Origin: CAYRVX01 sp964642165
Lineage (GTDB): Bacteria > Planctomycetota > Phycisphaerae > SM23-33
Direction: 5' to 3'
Assembly (NCBI GenBank): GCA_964642165.1
Contig: CAZXOC010000017.1
Span: forward strand, 1-45,063
Length of the DNA: 45,063 nucleotides
The notes beneath the pieces are model-generated. The model searched no databases. It was not told where the DNA came from and was given only the letters and a program-made list of their open reading frames with translations. Of the stretch, positions 27,226 to 35,610 are shown piece after piece. The first letter of the stretch is position 1, and the number at the start of each line of letters is the position of its first letter. Both the position numbers and the translations under genes were made by a program.

Positions 27226-28557
27226 TCAGATCTGTCGTTGGTCGATGACGCGTTTGGCCTTGCCGAGCGACCGCTCGATGGTGTGCGGCTCGACGAGGCT
27301 GACCTTGGCCCGGACGCCGATCGTCGTGCTGATGGCGTGGGACAGCTTGCGGTGCAGTGCCTCCATCGCCCCGACCTTGTCGCTGAACGCCTCGGGCGTC
27401 ACCTCGACCTGGACCGCCATTTCGTCGAGGTTCTTCACGCGGGTGAGGATGATCTGGTAGTGGGGCAGCGTGCCCTCGACGGCCAGCAGCGCCGCCTCCA
27501 CCTGCGACGGGAAGACGTTCACGCCGCGGATGATGAGCATGTCGTCGCTGCGGCGCCCGATCCGCTTGATGCGCCGGATCGTTCGCCCGCACGGGCACGG
27601 CTCGGCGAGGAAGTTGGTGATGTCTCGCGTCCGGTAGCGGATCATCGGCATCGCGTCCTTGCTCAGCGTTGTGAGGACCAGCTCGCCCTCCTCGCCCTCG
27701 GGCAGGACCTCCCCGGTCTCCGGGTCGATGATCTCCGGCAGGAAGTGGTCCTCGAAGATGTGCAGGCCCGCCTGCGCCTTGCACTCGCTGGCCACGCCGG
27801 GCCCGATGATCTCGCTGAGCCCGTAGATGTCGTAGGCCTTGATGCCGGACATCTTTTCGGCCCACTGTCGCATCTGGTCGCTCCACGGTTCGGCCCCGAA
27901 GATGCCGGCGCGGATGGGCAGTTCCCGCAGGTCGATGTCCATCTCGAGCGCCCGCTCGCAGAGGTACATGAAGTAGCTGGGGGTGCAGCAGATGGCCGTC
28001 GAGCCGAAGTCCTTCATGATCATGATCTGCCGATCGGTGTTCCCGCCGGAGATGGGGATGACCGTGGCGCCGAGTGCTTCGGCCCCGTAGTGGGCGCCCA
28101 GCCCGCCGGTGAACAGCCCGTAGCCGTAGGCGTTCTGGATGACGTCGCCCGGCCCGCACTCGCAGGCCGCGAACGTCCGAACCATCACCTCGGTCCAGAC
28201 GTTCACGTCCTTCTGCGTGTAGGCGACGACGATCGGCTTGCCCGTCGTGCCGCTGGAGGCGTGCAGGCGCACCACGTCGTGGATGTCGCTGGCGAACAGC
28301 CCGAACGGGTACGTCTCCCGCAGGTCCGTCTTGACGGTGAACGGCAGCTTCGCCGCGTCTTCCAATGACTGGATGTCCCCGGGCGACACGCCCTTCTCCG
28401 CCATCCGCTCGCGGTACAGCGTCTGGTGGTCGTGGGCCCGCCGGACCATGGCCTGGAGGCGCGCGAACTGGAGCTCGCGGAGTTGGGCGAGAGGCAGGTA
28501 ATCCGAACTGCTGGCGGGGTGGAACCCGCTGGGGGGGGCTTTGGTGCTCTGGCTCAT
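27226..28557 (-). CDS. paaK: Phenylacetate-CoA ligase family protein (second copy)
   Basis: A 443-residue PaaK-type adenylate-forming ligase. It shows SSGTTGKP, FGAEPWSD, YGLSE, RYRTRD, CPCGRT, RGVNVFPSQ and the C-terminal GKAKRV (432-437). It is therefore predicted to be fully active in making an arylacyl-CoA. It is clearly similar to the first copy but differs in the substrate-facing region (GYGLFTGGLGAHYG, CTPSYFMYLC), so the two may prefer different acids. It lies 48 bases downstream of iorB, and this order suggests activation of the free acids related to IorAB products. Confidence 0.92.
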   Translation of the reverse strand: MSQSTKAPPSGFHPASSSDYLPLAQLRELQFARLQAMVRRAHDHQTLYRERMAEKGVSPGDIQSLEDAAKLPFTVKTDLRETYPFGLFASDIHDVVRLHASSGTTGKPIVVAYTQKDVNVWTEVMVRTFAACECGPGDVIQNAYGYGLFTGGLGAHYGAEALGATVIPISGGNTDRQIMIMKDFGSTAICCTPSYFMYLCERALEMDIDLRELPIRAGIFGAEPWSDQMRQWAEKMSGIKAYDIYGLSEIIGPGVASECKAQAGLHIFEDHFLPEIIDPETGEVLPEGEEGELVLTTLSKDAMPMIRYRTRDITNFLAEPCPCGRTIRRIKRIGRRSDDMLIIRGVNVFPSQVEAALLAVEGTLPHYQIILTRVKNLDEMAVQVEVTPEAFSDKVGAMEALHRKLSHAISTTIGVRAKVSLVEPHTIERSLGKAKRVIDQRQI

Positions 28558-28605
28558 CGGATGTGCTCTCCCAAGGTAAGAGTTGCGGTCCGCCCGCGAG
28601 GCGGG

Positions 28606-29088
28606 TTACTGGCGCCCGGCGGCGCGTCCCATGGCGAACGCCTGCTCGTTGACCTCGTGGACCTTGGCCGGCAGGTTCGCCCGGACGGCCGCCAACCAGT
28701 CCGCTTCCGGGATGTCCAGGTGCGTGCTCAGCACGCCCAGCATCGCGACGTTGAGGCTCCGCTTGTGCGGCAGCCGGTCCGCGTCGATGCAGTCCGGGGC
28801 GATCAGCACGCCGCCGTCGCGCAGGTGACGGCGGTTGTTCTCGACCTGGTCCGGCGCGAGGACGAGGAGGAAGTCGGCCTCGCCGTCGGGCACCATCGGG
28901 CTCAGCGGCGCGGCGCCGAACCGCACGTCGCTGGTGACCGACCCGCCTCGCTGGCTCATGCCGTGGACCTCGGCCTTCTTGACATCGAGCCCCGCCCGGA
29001 AGGCCGACTCCGCCAGGATGTCGGAGGCCTTCAGGACGCCCTGGCCCCCGAGCCCGGCGACCACCACGTTCGTTACGTTCTCAGCCAT
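28606..29088 (-). CDS. iorB: Indolepyruvate:ferredoxin oxidoreductase, beta subunit
   Basis: A 160-residue subunit of the 2-oxoacid:acceptor oxidoreductase family, which works with IorA to turn arylpyruvates into arylacetyl-CoA and CO2 with reduction of an acceptor. The N-terminal GLGGQGV nucleotide-binding-like motif, the EVHGMSQRGG signature and VRFGAAPLSP are typical of the gamma/beta domain. It is somewhat shorter than many IorB proteins, but the visible motifs are present. Its start overlaps the end of iorA by eight bases, indicating translational coupling and a shared complex. Confidence 0.92.
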   Translation of the reverse strand: MAENVTNVVVAGLGGQGVLKASDILAESAFRAGLDVKKAEVHGMSQRGGSVTSDVRFGAAPLSPMVPDGEADFLLVLAPDQVENNRRHLRDGGVLIAPDCIDADRLPHKRSLNVAMLGVLSTHLDIPEADWLAAVRANLPAKVHEVNEQAFAMGRAAGRQ

Positions 29089-30688
29089 CGGACTGGGCTC
29101 CCTTGGCGGCCTGTTCCCACTGGCGGATCTTCCCGGCCGCCAGCAGGCACACGCGCCGGGCGATGACGACCGCCAGCTCGCCGCTCTCGAGGCTCTCGGC
29201 GATCGCCTTGCGGAGCTCCTCGGGCTCCTTGATGGGGTCGACGACGAACACTCGCTCGATGCCCAGGGCGCGGGCGAGGTCCTCGAACACCACCCGGTGC
29301 GTCGGCTCGTGGGCGAGCGTGCGCCCCGTGCCGGGGTGTTCCTGAAGGCCGGTCATCGCCGTGGTCCCGTTGTCGAGGATGAGCACGACGTGCCCGGCGG
29401 GAGGGGGGTTGTAGGCCATCTCGACCAGCCCGGTGATGCCGCTGTGGACGAAGGTGCTGTCGCCGATGACGCTGACGACCTTCCTGGCTTCGGCTTCGGG
29501 CAGGACGTGGCGCAGGCCGAGCCCCACGCCGATGCTCGCCCCCATGCACACGCAGGTATGCAGCGCCTGCCAGGGGGGCAGCGCTCCGAGCGTGTAGCAC
29601 CCGATGTCGCCCGGCACGATGCACCCGAGCTCGTGGAGGATGTCGAAGCTCTTGCGGTGCGGGCAGCCCGGGCAGAGCTGCGGGGGCTTGCCCTTCGGGG
29701 GTGACGGCTCGGGCGTCGTGTCCCCGGCGAGGATCCGCCGCACCCGGGCGACGTTCAGCTCCCCGAAGCGGTACATCTCGTCCTTGCCCTCGACGACCAG
29801 GCCCGCGGCGCGGATCTGCTCCACCAGGTACGGGTCGCCCTCCTCGATGACGACGCACCGCTCGACGCCCTCGACGAACGACCGGATCGTCTCCATCGGC
29901 AGGGGGAAGGTGACGCTCAGCTTGAGCATGCGCGCCTCGGGCGCCGCCTCGCGCGCGTGCACGAAACCGATGCCCGACGAGATCAGTCCCAGCGATCGGT
30001 CGCCCTCGAACACGCGGTTCATCTCGCACGTCTCGTTCCAGGCCCGGATCTCCGCGAGCTTCTTGCGGAGGCGCCGGTGGGCCGGCCGGGCGTTGGCGGG
30101 AACCATCACGCGCCCGGGAATGTCCAGCTCGAAATGGTGCTCGCGGTCCGGCTTCGCCAGCTCGCGCCGGAGCACCACCGTCTTCGAGTGGCAGATCCGC
30201 GTCGTGAGGCGCAGGATCACCGGCAGCCGCCAGCGCTCGGAGATCTCAACGGCCTCGGCGAAGAAGTCGTAGGCCTCCTGGCTGTCGGCCGGCTCCAGCA
30301 TCGGCACGCCCGCGGCGTGGGCGTACCGGCGGTTGTCCTGCTCGTTCTGGCTGGACGCCATCCCGGGGTCGTCGGCCGAGACAATCACCATCGCTCCCGT
30401 CACGCCCGTGTAGGCGGATGTGAACAACGGGTCGGCGGCGACGTTCAGCCCCACGTGCTTCATCGTCACCAGCACGCGGGCGCCCGCGTACGCCGCGCCG
30501 AGCATGACTTCCATGGCGACCTTCTCGTTGGGCGCCCACTGGGCGCGGCCGCCAATCGCCGAGAACGTCTCGAGGATCTCGGTGGAGGGCGTGCCGGGGT
30601 AGCCCGCGCCGATCGCCACACCCGTGTCGAGGGCGGCCTGGGCGACGGCTTCGTTGCCGCTGAGGAGCATGCGGTCGGGGTTGGTCAT
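29081..30688 (-). CDS. iorA: Indolepyruvate:ferredoxin oxidoreductase, alpha subunit, lacking the ferredoxin domain
   Basis: A 535-residue subunit from the preferred start at 30688, which has GGAGAAG just upstream and begins MTNPDRMLLSGNEAV. Order: pyrimidine-binding domain with GAGYPGTPSTEI, the transketolase C-like domain in the middle, then the TPP-binding domain with CPGCPHRK (about 338-345), GDIGCYTLG, GDSTFVHSG and LDNGTTAMTG (about 406-446). Canonical IorA continues into a C-terminal domain with two [4Fe-4S] cysteine motifs. Here the protein ends shortly after VVIARRVCLLAAGK, with no such cysteines. Electrons must reach an outside acceptor by another route. The cytoplasmic complex with IorB likely oxidises phenylpyruvate, hydroxyphenylpyruvate or indolepyruvate. 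Confidence 0.92.
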   Translation of the reverse strand: MTNPDRMLLSGNEAVAQAALDTGVAIGAGYPGTPSTEILETFSAIGGRAQWAPNEKVAMEVMLGAAYAGARVLVTMKHVGLNVAADPLFTSAYTGVTGAMVIVSADDPGMASSQNEQDNRRYAHAAGVPMLEPADSQEAYDFFAEAVEISERWRLPVILRLTTRICHSKTVVLRRELAKPDREHHFELDIPGRVMVPANARPAHRRLRKKLAEIRAWNETCEMNRVFEGDRSLGLISSGIGFVHAREAAPEARMLKLSVTFPLPMETIRSFVEGVERCVVIEEGDPYLVEQIRAAGLVVEGKDEMYRFGELNVARVRRILAGDTTPEPSPPKGKPPQLCPGCPHRKSFDILHELGCIVPGDIGCYTLGALPPWQALHTCVCMGASIGVGLGLRHVLPEAEARKVVSVIGDSTFVHSGITGLVEMAYNPPPAGHVVLILDNGTTAMTGLQEHPGTGRTLAHEPTHRVVFEDLARALGIERVFVVDPIKEPEELRKAIAESLESGELAVVIARRVCLLAAGKIRQWEQAAKGAQSDG

Positions 30689-30911
30689 TCGCTTCTCCGC
30701 TGAAGATCGATCCGGCCCGAGCAGAAGGGACGGGTCGGCCCGAGGCAAGCGGGCGCCGTCCGCCGGGGGGAGGCAACGTCGCTCTCCGCGTCTCGAGCCG
30801 CCTCCTCGGGCCGCGCCTCCGCCTTTGCCGGCTGGGGCCCCGTTCCTACGCGGCGGCGAAACGGCCTAACGCCTGGAGCCCCTCTGCTGCGTGCCAGCAT
30901 ACCGGTGCCGA

Positions 30912-30940
30912 CTTGTAGCAGATTCCCGCGCGGACATCAA
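30912..30940 (-). promoter_or_regulatory. Possible promoter of the ior-paaK operon
   Basis: TTGATG (30935-30940) and TACAAG (30912-30917) are 17 bases apart on the minus strand, each matching consensus at 4 of 6 positions. The site is about 220 bases before iorA. The intervening 30689-30911 shows no supported gene. Weak but correctly spaced. Confidence 0.35.
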
Positions 30941-31004
30941 GGCCGTCTGCCCGGCGCTTCGGGAGAGGGGACGTGACGAGGTCCTCCCCCTCGGGTGAAA
31001 AGCA

Positions 31005-31036
31005 GAAGGCCGCCCGACGAGCGTCGAGCGGCCTTC
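31005..31036 (-). terminator. Rho-independent-type terminator of the outer-membrane barrel gene
   Basis: GAAGGCCGC and GCGGCCTTC arms with an inner CGACG/CGTCG pairing form a long hairpin 29 bases after the stop codon at 31065. On the minus strand it is followed by CTGCTTTTC. It isolates the barrel gene from the iorA operon downstream. Confidence 0.65.
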
Positions 31037-31064
31037 CGCGGCTGTGCCGTCGCTACGGCCAGGG

Positions 31065-32510
31065 CTACCAGGTGAACATCAACTCGTACCGCAGGAACCC
31101 TGCCGCTTCGTTGTAGTCGTCGTCGTAGAAGCTGCCGGGGAAGAACAGCTCGGCCAGGAAGTGCCCGGTGATGTGCGGGGCGAACTTGTAGCCCAACTTG
31201 CCGACCAGCAGGTGCCCGCGGCAGTTGCTCTCGTCGTCGAAGTAGGGCCTGCCCGCGTAGCTGTTGTGGTGGGCGAAGAGCACGTGGTAATCGGCCGCCA
31301 GGCTGAGCTTCTCGGAGGGCACGCAGCTCCAGCCGATGTTGACCCGGTGGAAGTTGGTCGTCTCGCCGGGGCGGTTCTCCAACGCAACGGGGTAGACGTA
31401 CAGCTCGCTGAACTGCGGCCAGCGCCCCCACAGCGGATCGAACTGCTCGGTCCGCCCGGCGGTGGATTCCTTGTCGCCGGAGAGGAACTCGTAGCCGGCG
31501 TGGACCTCGTTCTTCATGGCGTCGTTGAACTTGTAGGTCACGCGGCTGTTGAAGCCGAACGCACAGAGGTCCTGCCTGGAGGTGTCCCCGATGGCCTTGC
31601 TGCCGAACTGCCCGGCGAACTCGCCGCGGAGGTTGATGTTCTCGGTGAGGTCGTGGACCGCTCGCCCGCCGAAGGTGTAGATGTCGCTGTTGGCGCCGGC
31701 CTGCCAGGGGGCCAGGTGTCCCGGCGCGATGTCGCCGGGCTCCGTGCCCAGGTCGGCCTCGTCGCGCTTGTAGATGAAGAAAGCGTCGAGCTGGGTCTTG
31801 GGGACGCACGTGTTGGTCACGTAGACAATGACGCCCTGCTCGTCCTGCTCGTGGTTGTGGAAGTCCTGGTCGTTGATCGGCGGCAGCCAGTAGTCGCTGT
31901 CGGCGTGCTGGCAGATCCAGGCGACGTCGACCTTGGTCTTGGCGGCCTCGAAGTTGTACGTCGCGCGCACCGCGTCGAAGAAGATCGTCCGCGAGCCGTC
32001 CAGCGGCGTGCCGTCCAGGACGAGCCAGCCGTTGCCCAGGATGATGTCCTGGCGGCCGACCACCACCTGCAAGGGCAGCCCGAAGGCCTTGTTCCACGTG
32101 ACGTTCATCCGGTCGAAGAGGATCTCGGGGTCGCGCCACTCGTCGATGAAGTACTGGTTGCGGACCTGGAGCTCGCGGGACGGCTGGCAGAAGTGCCTCG
32201 GCTCAAACACCGCCCGGACGTTGAAGTCCAGGTTCTCGATCGGCGTCACCGTTGCTCCCAGCCGGGCGCGGTACCGCTGGAAGTGGCGGTCCTCCTTGTT
32301 GAACAGGAGGTTCGGAGCGAAGATCTCGCGCAGCCGCATGTCGGCGGCCAGCTTCAGCCAGGGCGTCGCCTCCCGGATCTGCTCCTTCGCCTGGCAGAAG
32401 ATGCAGTTGCATCCGGCCCGTTCTCCCTGACCCTCGGCCGCCAGCAGGGGCGCCGTCCACGCCAAGGCGAGCGCTACGACGGTCAACACTAGCCATCTGG
32501 TGGGTTTCAT
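31065..32510 (-). CDS. Alginate-export-family (AlgE-like) outer-membrane beta-barrel protein
   Basis: A 481-residue protein with a signal peptide (LVLTVVALALAWTAPLLA) that is predicted to form an outer-membrane pore. The start at 32510 is supported by AAGGAG ten bases upstream. The mature region begins with an unusual CNCIFC cluster (Cys34, 36, 39). It then shows alternating strands typical of the alginate-export family (LAADMRLREIF, YRARLGATVTPIENLDFNVRAVFE, VVVGRQDIILGNGWLVLDG). It ends with the aromatic YELMFTW, as expected for barrel assembly. It is transcribed alone between two aromatic-acid operons, so it may admit the compounds they use. Substrate is inferred from context; alginate itself is not implied. 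Confidence 0.82.
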   Translation of the reverse strand: MKPTRWLVLTVVALALAWTAPLLAAEGQGERAGCNCIFCQAKEQIREATPWLKLAADMRLREIFAPNLLFNKEDRHFQRYRARLGATVTPIENLDFNVRAVFEPRHFCQPSRELQVRNQYFIDEWRDPEILFDRMNVTWNKAFGLPLQVVVGRQDIILGNGWLVLDGTPLDGSRTIFFDAVRATYNFEAAKTKVDVAWICQHADSDYWLPPINDQDFHNHEQDEQGVIVYVTNTCVPKTQLDAFFIYKRDEADLGTEPGDIAPGHLAPWQAGANSDIYTFGGRAVHDLTENINLRGEFAGQFGSKAIGDTSRQDLCAFGFNSRVTYKFNDAMKNEVHAGYEFLSGDKESTAGRTEQFDPLWGRWPQFSELYVYPVALENRPGETTNFHRVNIGWSCVPSEKLSLAADYHVLFAHHNSYAGRPYFDDESNCRGHLLVGKLGYKFAPHITGHFLAELFFPGSFYDDDYNEAAGFLRYELMFTW

Positions 32511-32739
32511 CTTGATCTTGCTCCTTGTCCAGCGGGTCCCTAGTACCATCCGTGCCTACAGATATGCAACTCTCACAGCGACGGGCGAGCGATCCACATC
32601 CCGCTCCACCATCGCCGACCTCAGGCTGCCGACCAAGCAAGCGATTGGCAGCGGGCATTACAGGCCCTCAGCCGCCTCGCCGGCATGTGACGCCGTCTTA
32701 TTACCGATCTCGTCGTCCTTTGCAACCCAAAGTCATGAG
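32511..32739. other. Upstream region of the barrel gene, no gene seen
   Basis: About 230 bases between the barrel gene start and the terminator of the liv operon. It holds the AAGGAG ribosome site of the barrel gene (32521-32526) but no coding region that I can support. Possible promoter boxes (TTGCAA near 32722, TTGCAT near 32565 on the minus strand) lack a good partner at the proper spacing. Confidence 0.4.
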
Positions 32740-32761
32740 AAAAACCGAAGGGTCTTTTCGG
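32740..32761 (-). terminator. Terminator of the liv-paaK operon
   Basis: CCGAA and TTCGG pair around a 7-base loop (32745-32761), followed on the minus strand by five or more T residues (32740-32744). It is 21 bases after the stop of the third ligase gene. The classic stem plus U-tract makes a Rho-independent terminator likely. Confidence 0.65.
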
Positions 32762-32781
32762 GGCCTTGGCCGGCCTCCGAC

Positions 32782-34098
32782 CTACCGCGTCCTGCGGTCC
32801 ACCACGCGTCCCTTCGCGCCGGCCAGCCGGCGCAGCGACCGGGGCTCGACGAAGGTCACGTTCGCCTCCACGTCCAAGGCGGCGCGGATGCGCTTGGAGA
32901 TCCGTCTTCGCAAGGTCTCCAGCGTCTTCAGCTCGTCCAGGGAGGGGATCTCCTCGGAGACCTCCACCTTGATCTCGAGCGTGTCGACGCCGCCGGCGCG
33001 GTCCAGGACGATCCCGTAGTGCGGCGTCGTGCCCTCGACCTCCAGGAGGATCTCCTCCACCTGGCAGGGGAAAAACCCCACGCCGCGGAAGACGACCCGG
33101 TCGTCCGTCCGGCGCAGGACCCTGGCCATGCGGACGGAGGTCCGTCCACACGGGCACGGCGCGGGTTCCAGCGAGGTGATGTCGCCCGTCCGATAGCGGA
33201 TGAGCGGGAAGCCTTCCCGGTTGATCGTCGTAATGACGAGCTCGCCCTCCTGGCCGGGCGCGACGGGCTGGAGAGACTGCGCGTCGATGACCTCCACGAT
33301 GAAATGGTCCTCGTTGACGTGCAGGCCGCTCCGCTCGGGGCATTCCCCGGCCACGCCCGGCCACATGACCTCGTCGGGGCCGTACGTGTCCATCGTCGCG
33401 ACGTGGAGGCGCTGCTCCAACTCCTGGCGCAGCCGTTCGCTCCATGGCTCGCCGCCGAACAGGCCGAGCCTCAGGTGCAGGCGCTCCGGGTGGAGGTGGA
33501 GCTCCTCCAGGGCGGTGACGATGCTGACGGCGTGACCGGGCGTCGAGACCAAGACGGTCGTGCGGAAGTCCCTCATGACCACGATCTGCTTGTCCATGCC
33601 GGTGGCGAGGGACGTGGGGATCACCGACGCGCCGATCTGCTCGGCGCCCTGGTGGAAGCCGAAGCCCCCGGGGAACAGGCTGTAGTCCAAGGCGATCTGG
33701 ACGACGTCGTGGGCGGTGATCCCGCCGGCCACCAGGAGCCTCGCGGCGCACTCGGCCCAGTCCCGCAGGTCGTTCGGCGTGTAGCCGAAGACGATGGGCT
33801 TGCCCGTCGTCCCCGACGTCGAGTGGATTCGCACGATGTCCTTGAGGGGCACGGCGAACATGCCGTAGGGGTAGCTCCCTTCGAGGTCCTCCTTCGTGGT
33901 GAAGGGCAGCTCGCGCATCGCCTTCAGGTCCGTCAGCTTCTCCGGCTGAACGCGGTGCTCGTCAAAGGCCGACCGGTAGAAGGCGACGTTCCGGCAGGCG
34001 CGGTTCAGCGTGGATTGCAGCCGCTCGATCTGGAGCTGCTCCAGCTCGTCGCGGGGCATCATCTCGCAGGAGGGGTTGTAGCAGGTGGCTTGGCTCAT
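32782..34098 (-). CDS. Divergent phenylacetate-CoA ligase family protein (third copy)
   Basis: A 438-residue PaaK homologue ending the liv operon. TSGTTGKP, FGGEPWSE, RYRTGDI and CPCGRT are kept. YGLSE is replaced by YGPDE, RGVNVFPSQ by RGVGFFPCQ, and the C-terminal GKAKRV by GAKGRV (residues about 427-432), so the usual lysine pattern of motif A10 is disturbed. It may act on a different acid, or be impaired in adenylation. The start at 34098 begins MSQATCYNP. A GTG at 34108-34110, overlapping the livF stop, is the alternative start. Cotranscription with livF is very likely given this overlap. Its place in a transport operon suggests activation of the imported acid. Confidence 0.88.
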   Translation of the reverse strand: MSQATCYNPSCEMMPRDELEQLQIERLQSTLNRACRNVAFYRSAFDEHRVQPEKLTDLKAMRELPFTTKEDLEGSYPYGMFAVPLKDIVRIHSTSGTTGKPIVFGYTPNDLRDWAECAARLLVAGGITAHDVVQIALDYSLFPGGFGFHQGAEQIGASVIPTSLATGMDKQIVVMRDFRTTVLVSTPGHAVSIVTALEELHLHPERLHLRLGLFGGEPWSERLRQELEQRLHVATMDTYGPDEVMWPGVAGECPERSGLHVNEDHFIVEVIDAQSLQPVAPGQEGELVITTINREGFPLIRYRTGDITSLEPAPCPCGRTSVRMARVLRRTDDRVVFRGVGFFPCQVEEILLEVEGTTPHYGIVLDRAGGVDTLEIKVEVSEEIPSLDELKTLETLRRRISKRIRAALDVEANVTFVEPRSLRRLAGAKGRVVDRRTR

Positions 34099-34106
34099 GA
34101 CGTTTC

Positions 34107-34847
34107 TCACTCGTCGTCGTCGATCTTCCGGTACTCCTTGCCGAGGTAGGCCCGCTGCACCTCGCGATTGCCGCGCAGCTCGCGGCTGGTGCCCTCCAGG
34201 ACGATCTGCCCGGTCTCCACCACGTACCCGCGGTCGGCCAGCGCCAGCGCCGCCCGGGCGTTCTGCTCCACCAGCAGGATCGTCAGGCCGTTGTCTCGCA
34301 GGCGACCGACGGTCCGGTAGATGTCCCGCACGACCAGCGGCGCGGCGCCCAGCGACGGCTCGTCCATCATCAGCAGCCTGGGCCTGGACATGAGCGCCCG
34401 GGCGATGGCGAGCATCTGCTGCTGGCCTCCGGAGAGCGTCCCGGCAAGCTGGTGGGCCCGCTCTCGGAGAATGCCGAAGAGGTCGTACACCTCCGCCAGG
34501 CTGGCCGTGACGCTCGCCGCACCGTCCCGCCTCCAGCGCGAGTAGGCCCCGAGCAGCAGGTTCTCCCGCACCGTCATGGTCGGGAAGACGCGCCGGCCCT
34601 CGGGCACCATCGAGCAGCCCATCGCGACGATCTTGCCCGGCGAGGCGTTGTGGATCTCCTTCTTGTCGAAAAGGATCGTGCCCGACCGGGGCCGCAGGAT
34701 GCCCGCGACGGCCTTCAGCAGGGTCGTCTTGCCCGCGCCGTTGGCGCCGATGATCGCCACCACCTCCCCGGGCGAGACGTGCAGCGACGTCCCCTTCAAC
34801 ACACGCAGCGGGCCGTACCCCGCCTCAAGATTCAGGATCCTGAGCAT
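34107..34847 (-). CDS. livF: Branched-chain-type ABC transporter ATPase LivF
   Basis: A 246-residue ATP-binding subunit of a HAAT-family ABC importer. It shows Walker A GANGAGKTT, the signature LSGGQQQM, Walker B LLMMDEPSLG and the EQNARAAL switch region typical of LivF. ATG at 34847 is preferred; an in-frame GTG at 34856 is also possible. It overlaps the end of livG by 23 bases. The family imports branched-chain amino acids, but members also carry aromatic amino acids, amides, urea and aromatic acids. Context with PaaK suggests an aromatic substrate here. Confidence 0.93.
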   Translation of the reverse strand: MLRILNLEAGYGPLRVLKGTSLHVSPGEVVAIIGANGAGKTTLLKAVAGILRPRSGTILFDKKEIHNASPGKIVAMGCSMVPEGRRVFPTMTVRENLLLGAYSRWRRDGAASVTASLAEVYDLFGILRERAHQLAGTLSGGQQQMLAIARALMSRPRLLMMDEPSLGAAPLVVRDIYRTVGRLRDNGLTILLVEQNARAALALADRGYVVETGQIVLEGTSRELRGNREVQRAYLGKEYRKIDDDE

Positions 34848-35610
34848 ACTCCTCACCCAGGTAGACGCGAATGACCTCGTCGTTCCTCTGGATCGCGTGC
34901 GGGGGGCCCTCGGCGATCTTCCGGCCCTGGTCCAGGACGACCACGTCGTCGGAGATGTCCATGACCAGGGACATGTCGTGCTCCACGATCAGGCAGGTGA
35001 CGCCCCGCTCGCGAATTCCCTGAATGAGCCCCGCAAGCTCGCGCGTCTCGTGGATGTTGAGCCCCGCGGCCGGCTCGTCCAGGAGCAGCAGGGCGGGCTC
35101 CGTCGCCATCGCTCGGGCCAGCTCCACGAGGCGCTGGCGCCCGAAGGGCAGGTTTTCGGCCGTCTCCTGCGCGTTGGCCCCGAGGCCCATGTCCTCGACG
35201 ATTGCCCGGGCCTTGGCCTCGGTCTGGCGCTCCTCGCGCCACGTGCGGGGCAGGGACAGCATGCCGGCCAGGAAGCCCGACCGCGTCCGGGGGTGCCGGC
35301 CGACCATCACGTTCTCCAGGACCGTCATGTGGGCGAAGAGCTTGGTGGTCTGGAACGTTCTCGCGATTCCCATCGCGGCGATGGCGTGCGGCTTGCGCGC
35401 GGTGATGGACCGGCCCTGGAACCTCACCGTGCCCCCGTGCGACGCGAGGGTCCCGGCGATGAGGTTGAACAGCGTCGTCTTGCCGGCCCCGTTGGGGCCG
35501 ATCACCGCCTTGATCGCCCCGCGCGGCACGCGGAAGCTGACGTGCGAGACGGCCTGGAGGCCGCCGAAGGACCTCCGCAGGTCGCGGACCTCAAGGAGTG
35601 GCTCGCCCAT
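34825..35610 (-). CDS. livG: Branched-chain-type ABC transporter ATPase LivG
   Basis: A 261-residue second ATPase of the HAAT importer. Walker A is GPNGAGKTT, Walker B LLLLDEPAAGLN, and the LivG-type C-terminal segment VEHDMSLVMDISD is present. The signature motif reads LPFGRQR rather than the common LSYGQQR, a mild departure. It overlaps livM by 20 bases and livF by 23, so the four transporter genes are translationally coupled. It forms a heterodimer with LivF on the inner face of the membrane. Confidence 0.93.
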   Translation of the reverse strand: MGEPLLEVRDLRRSFGGLQAVSHVSFRVPRGAIKAVIGPNGAGKTTLFNLIAGTLASHGGTVRFQGRSITARKPHAIAAMGIARTFQTTKLFAHMTVLENVMVGRHPRTRSGFLAGMLSLPRTWREERQTEAKARAIVEDMGLGANAQETAENLPFGRQRLVELARAMATEPALLLLDEPAAGLNIHETRELAGLIQGIRERGVTCLIVEHDMSLVMDISDDVVVLDQGRKIAEGPPHAIQRNDEVIRVYLGEEYAQDPES

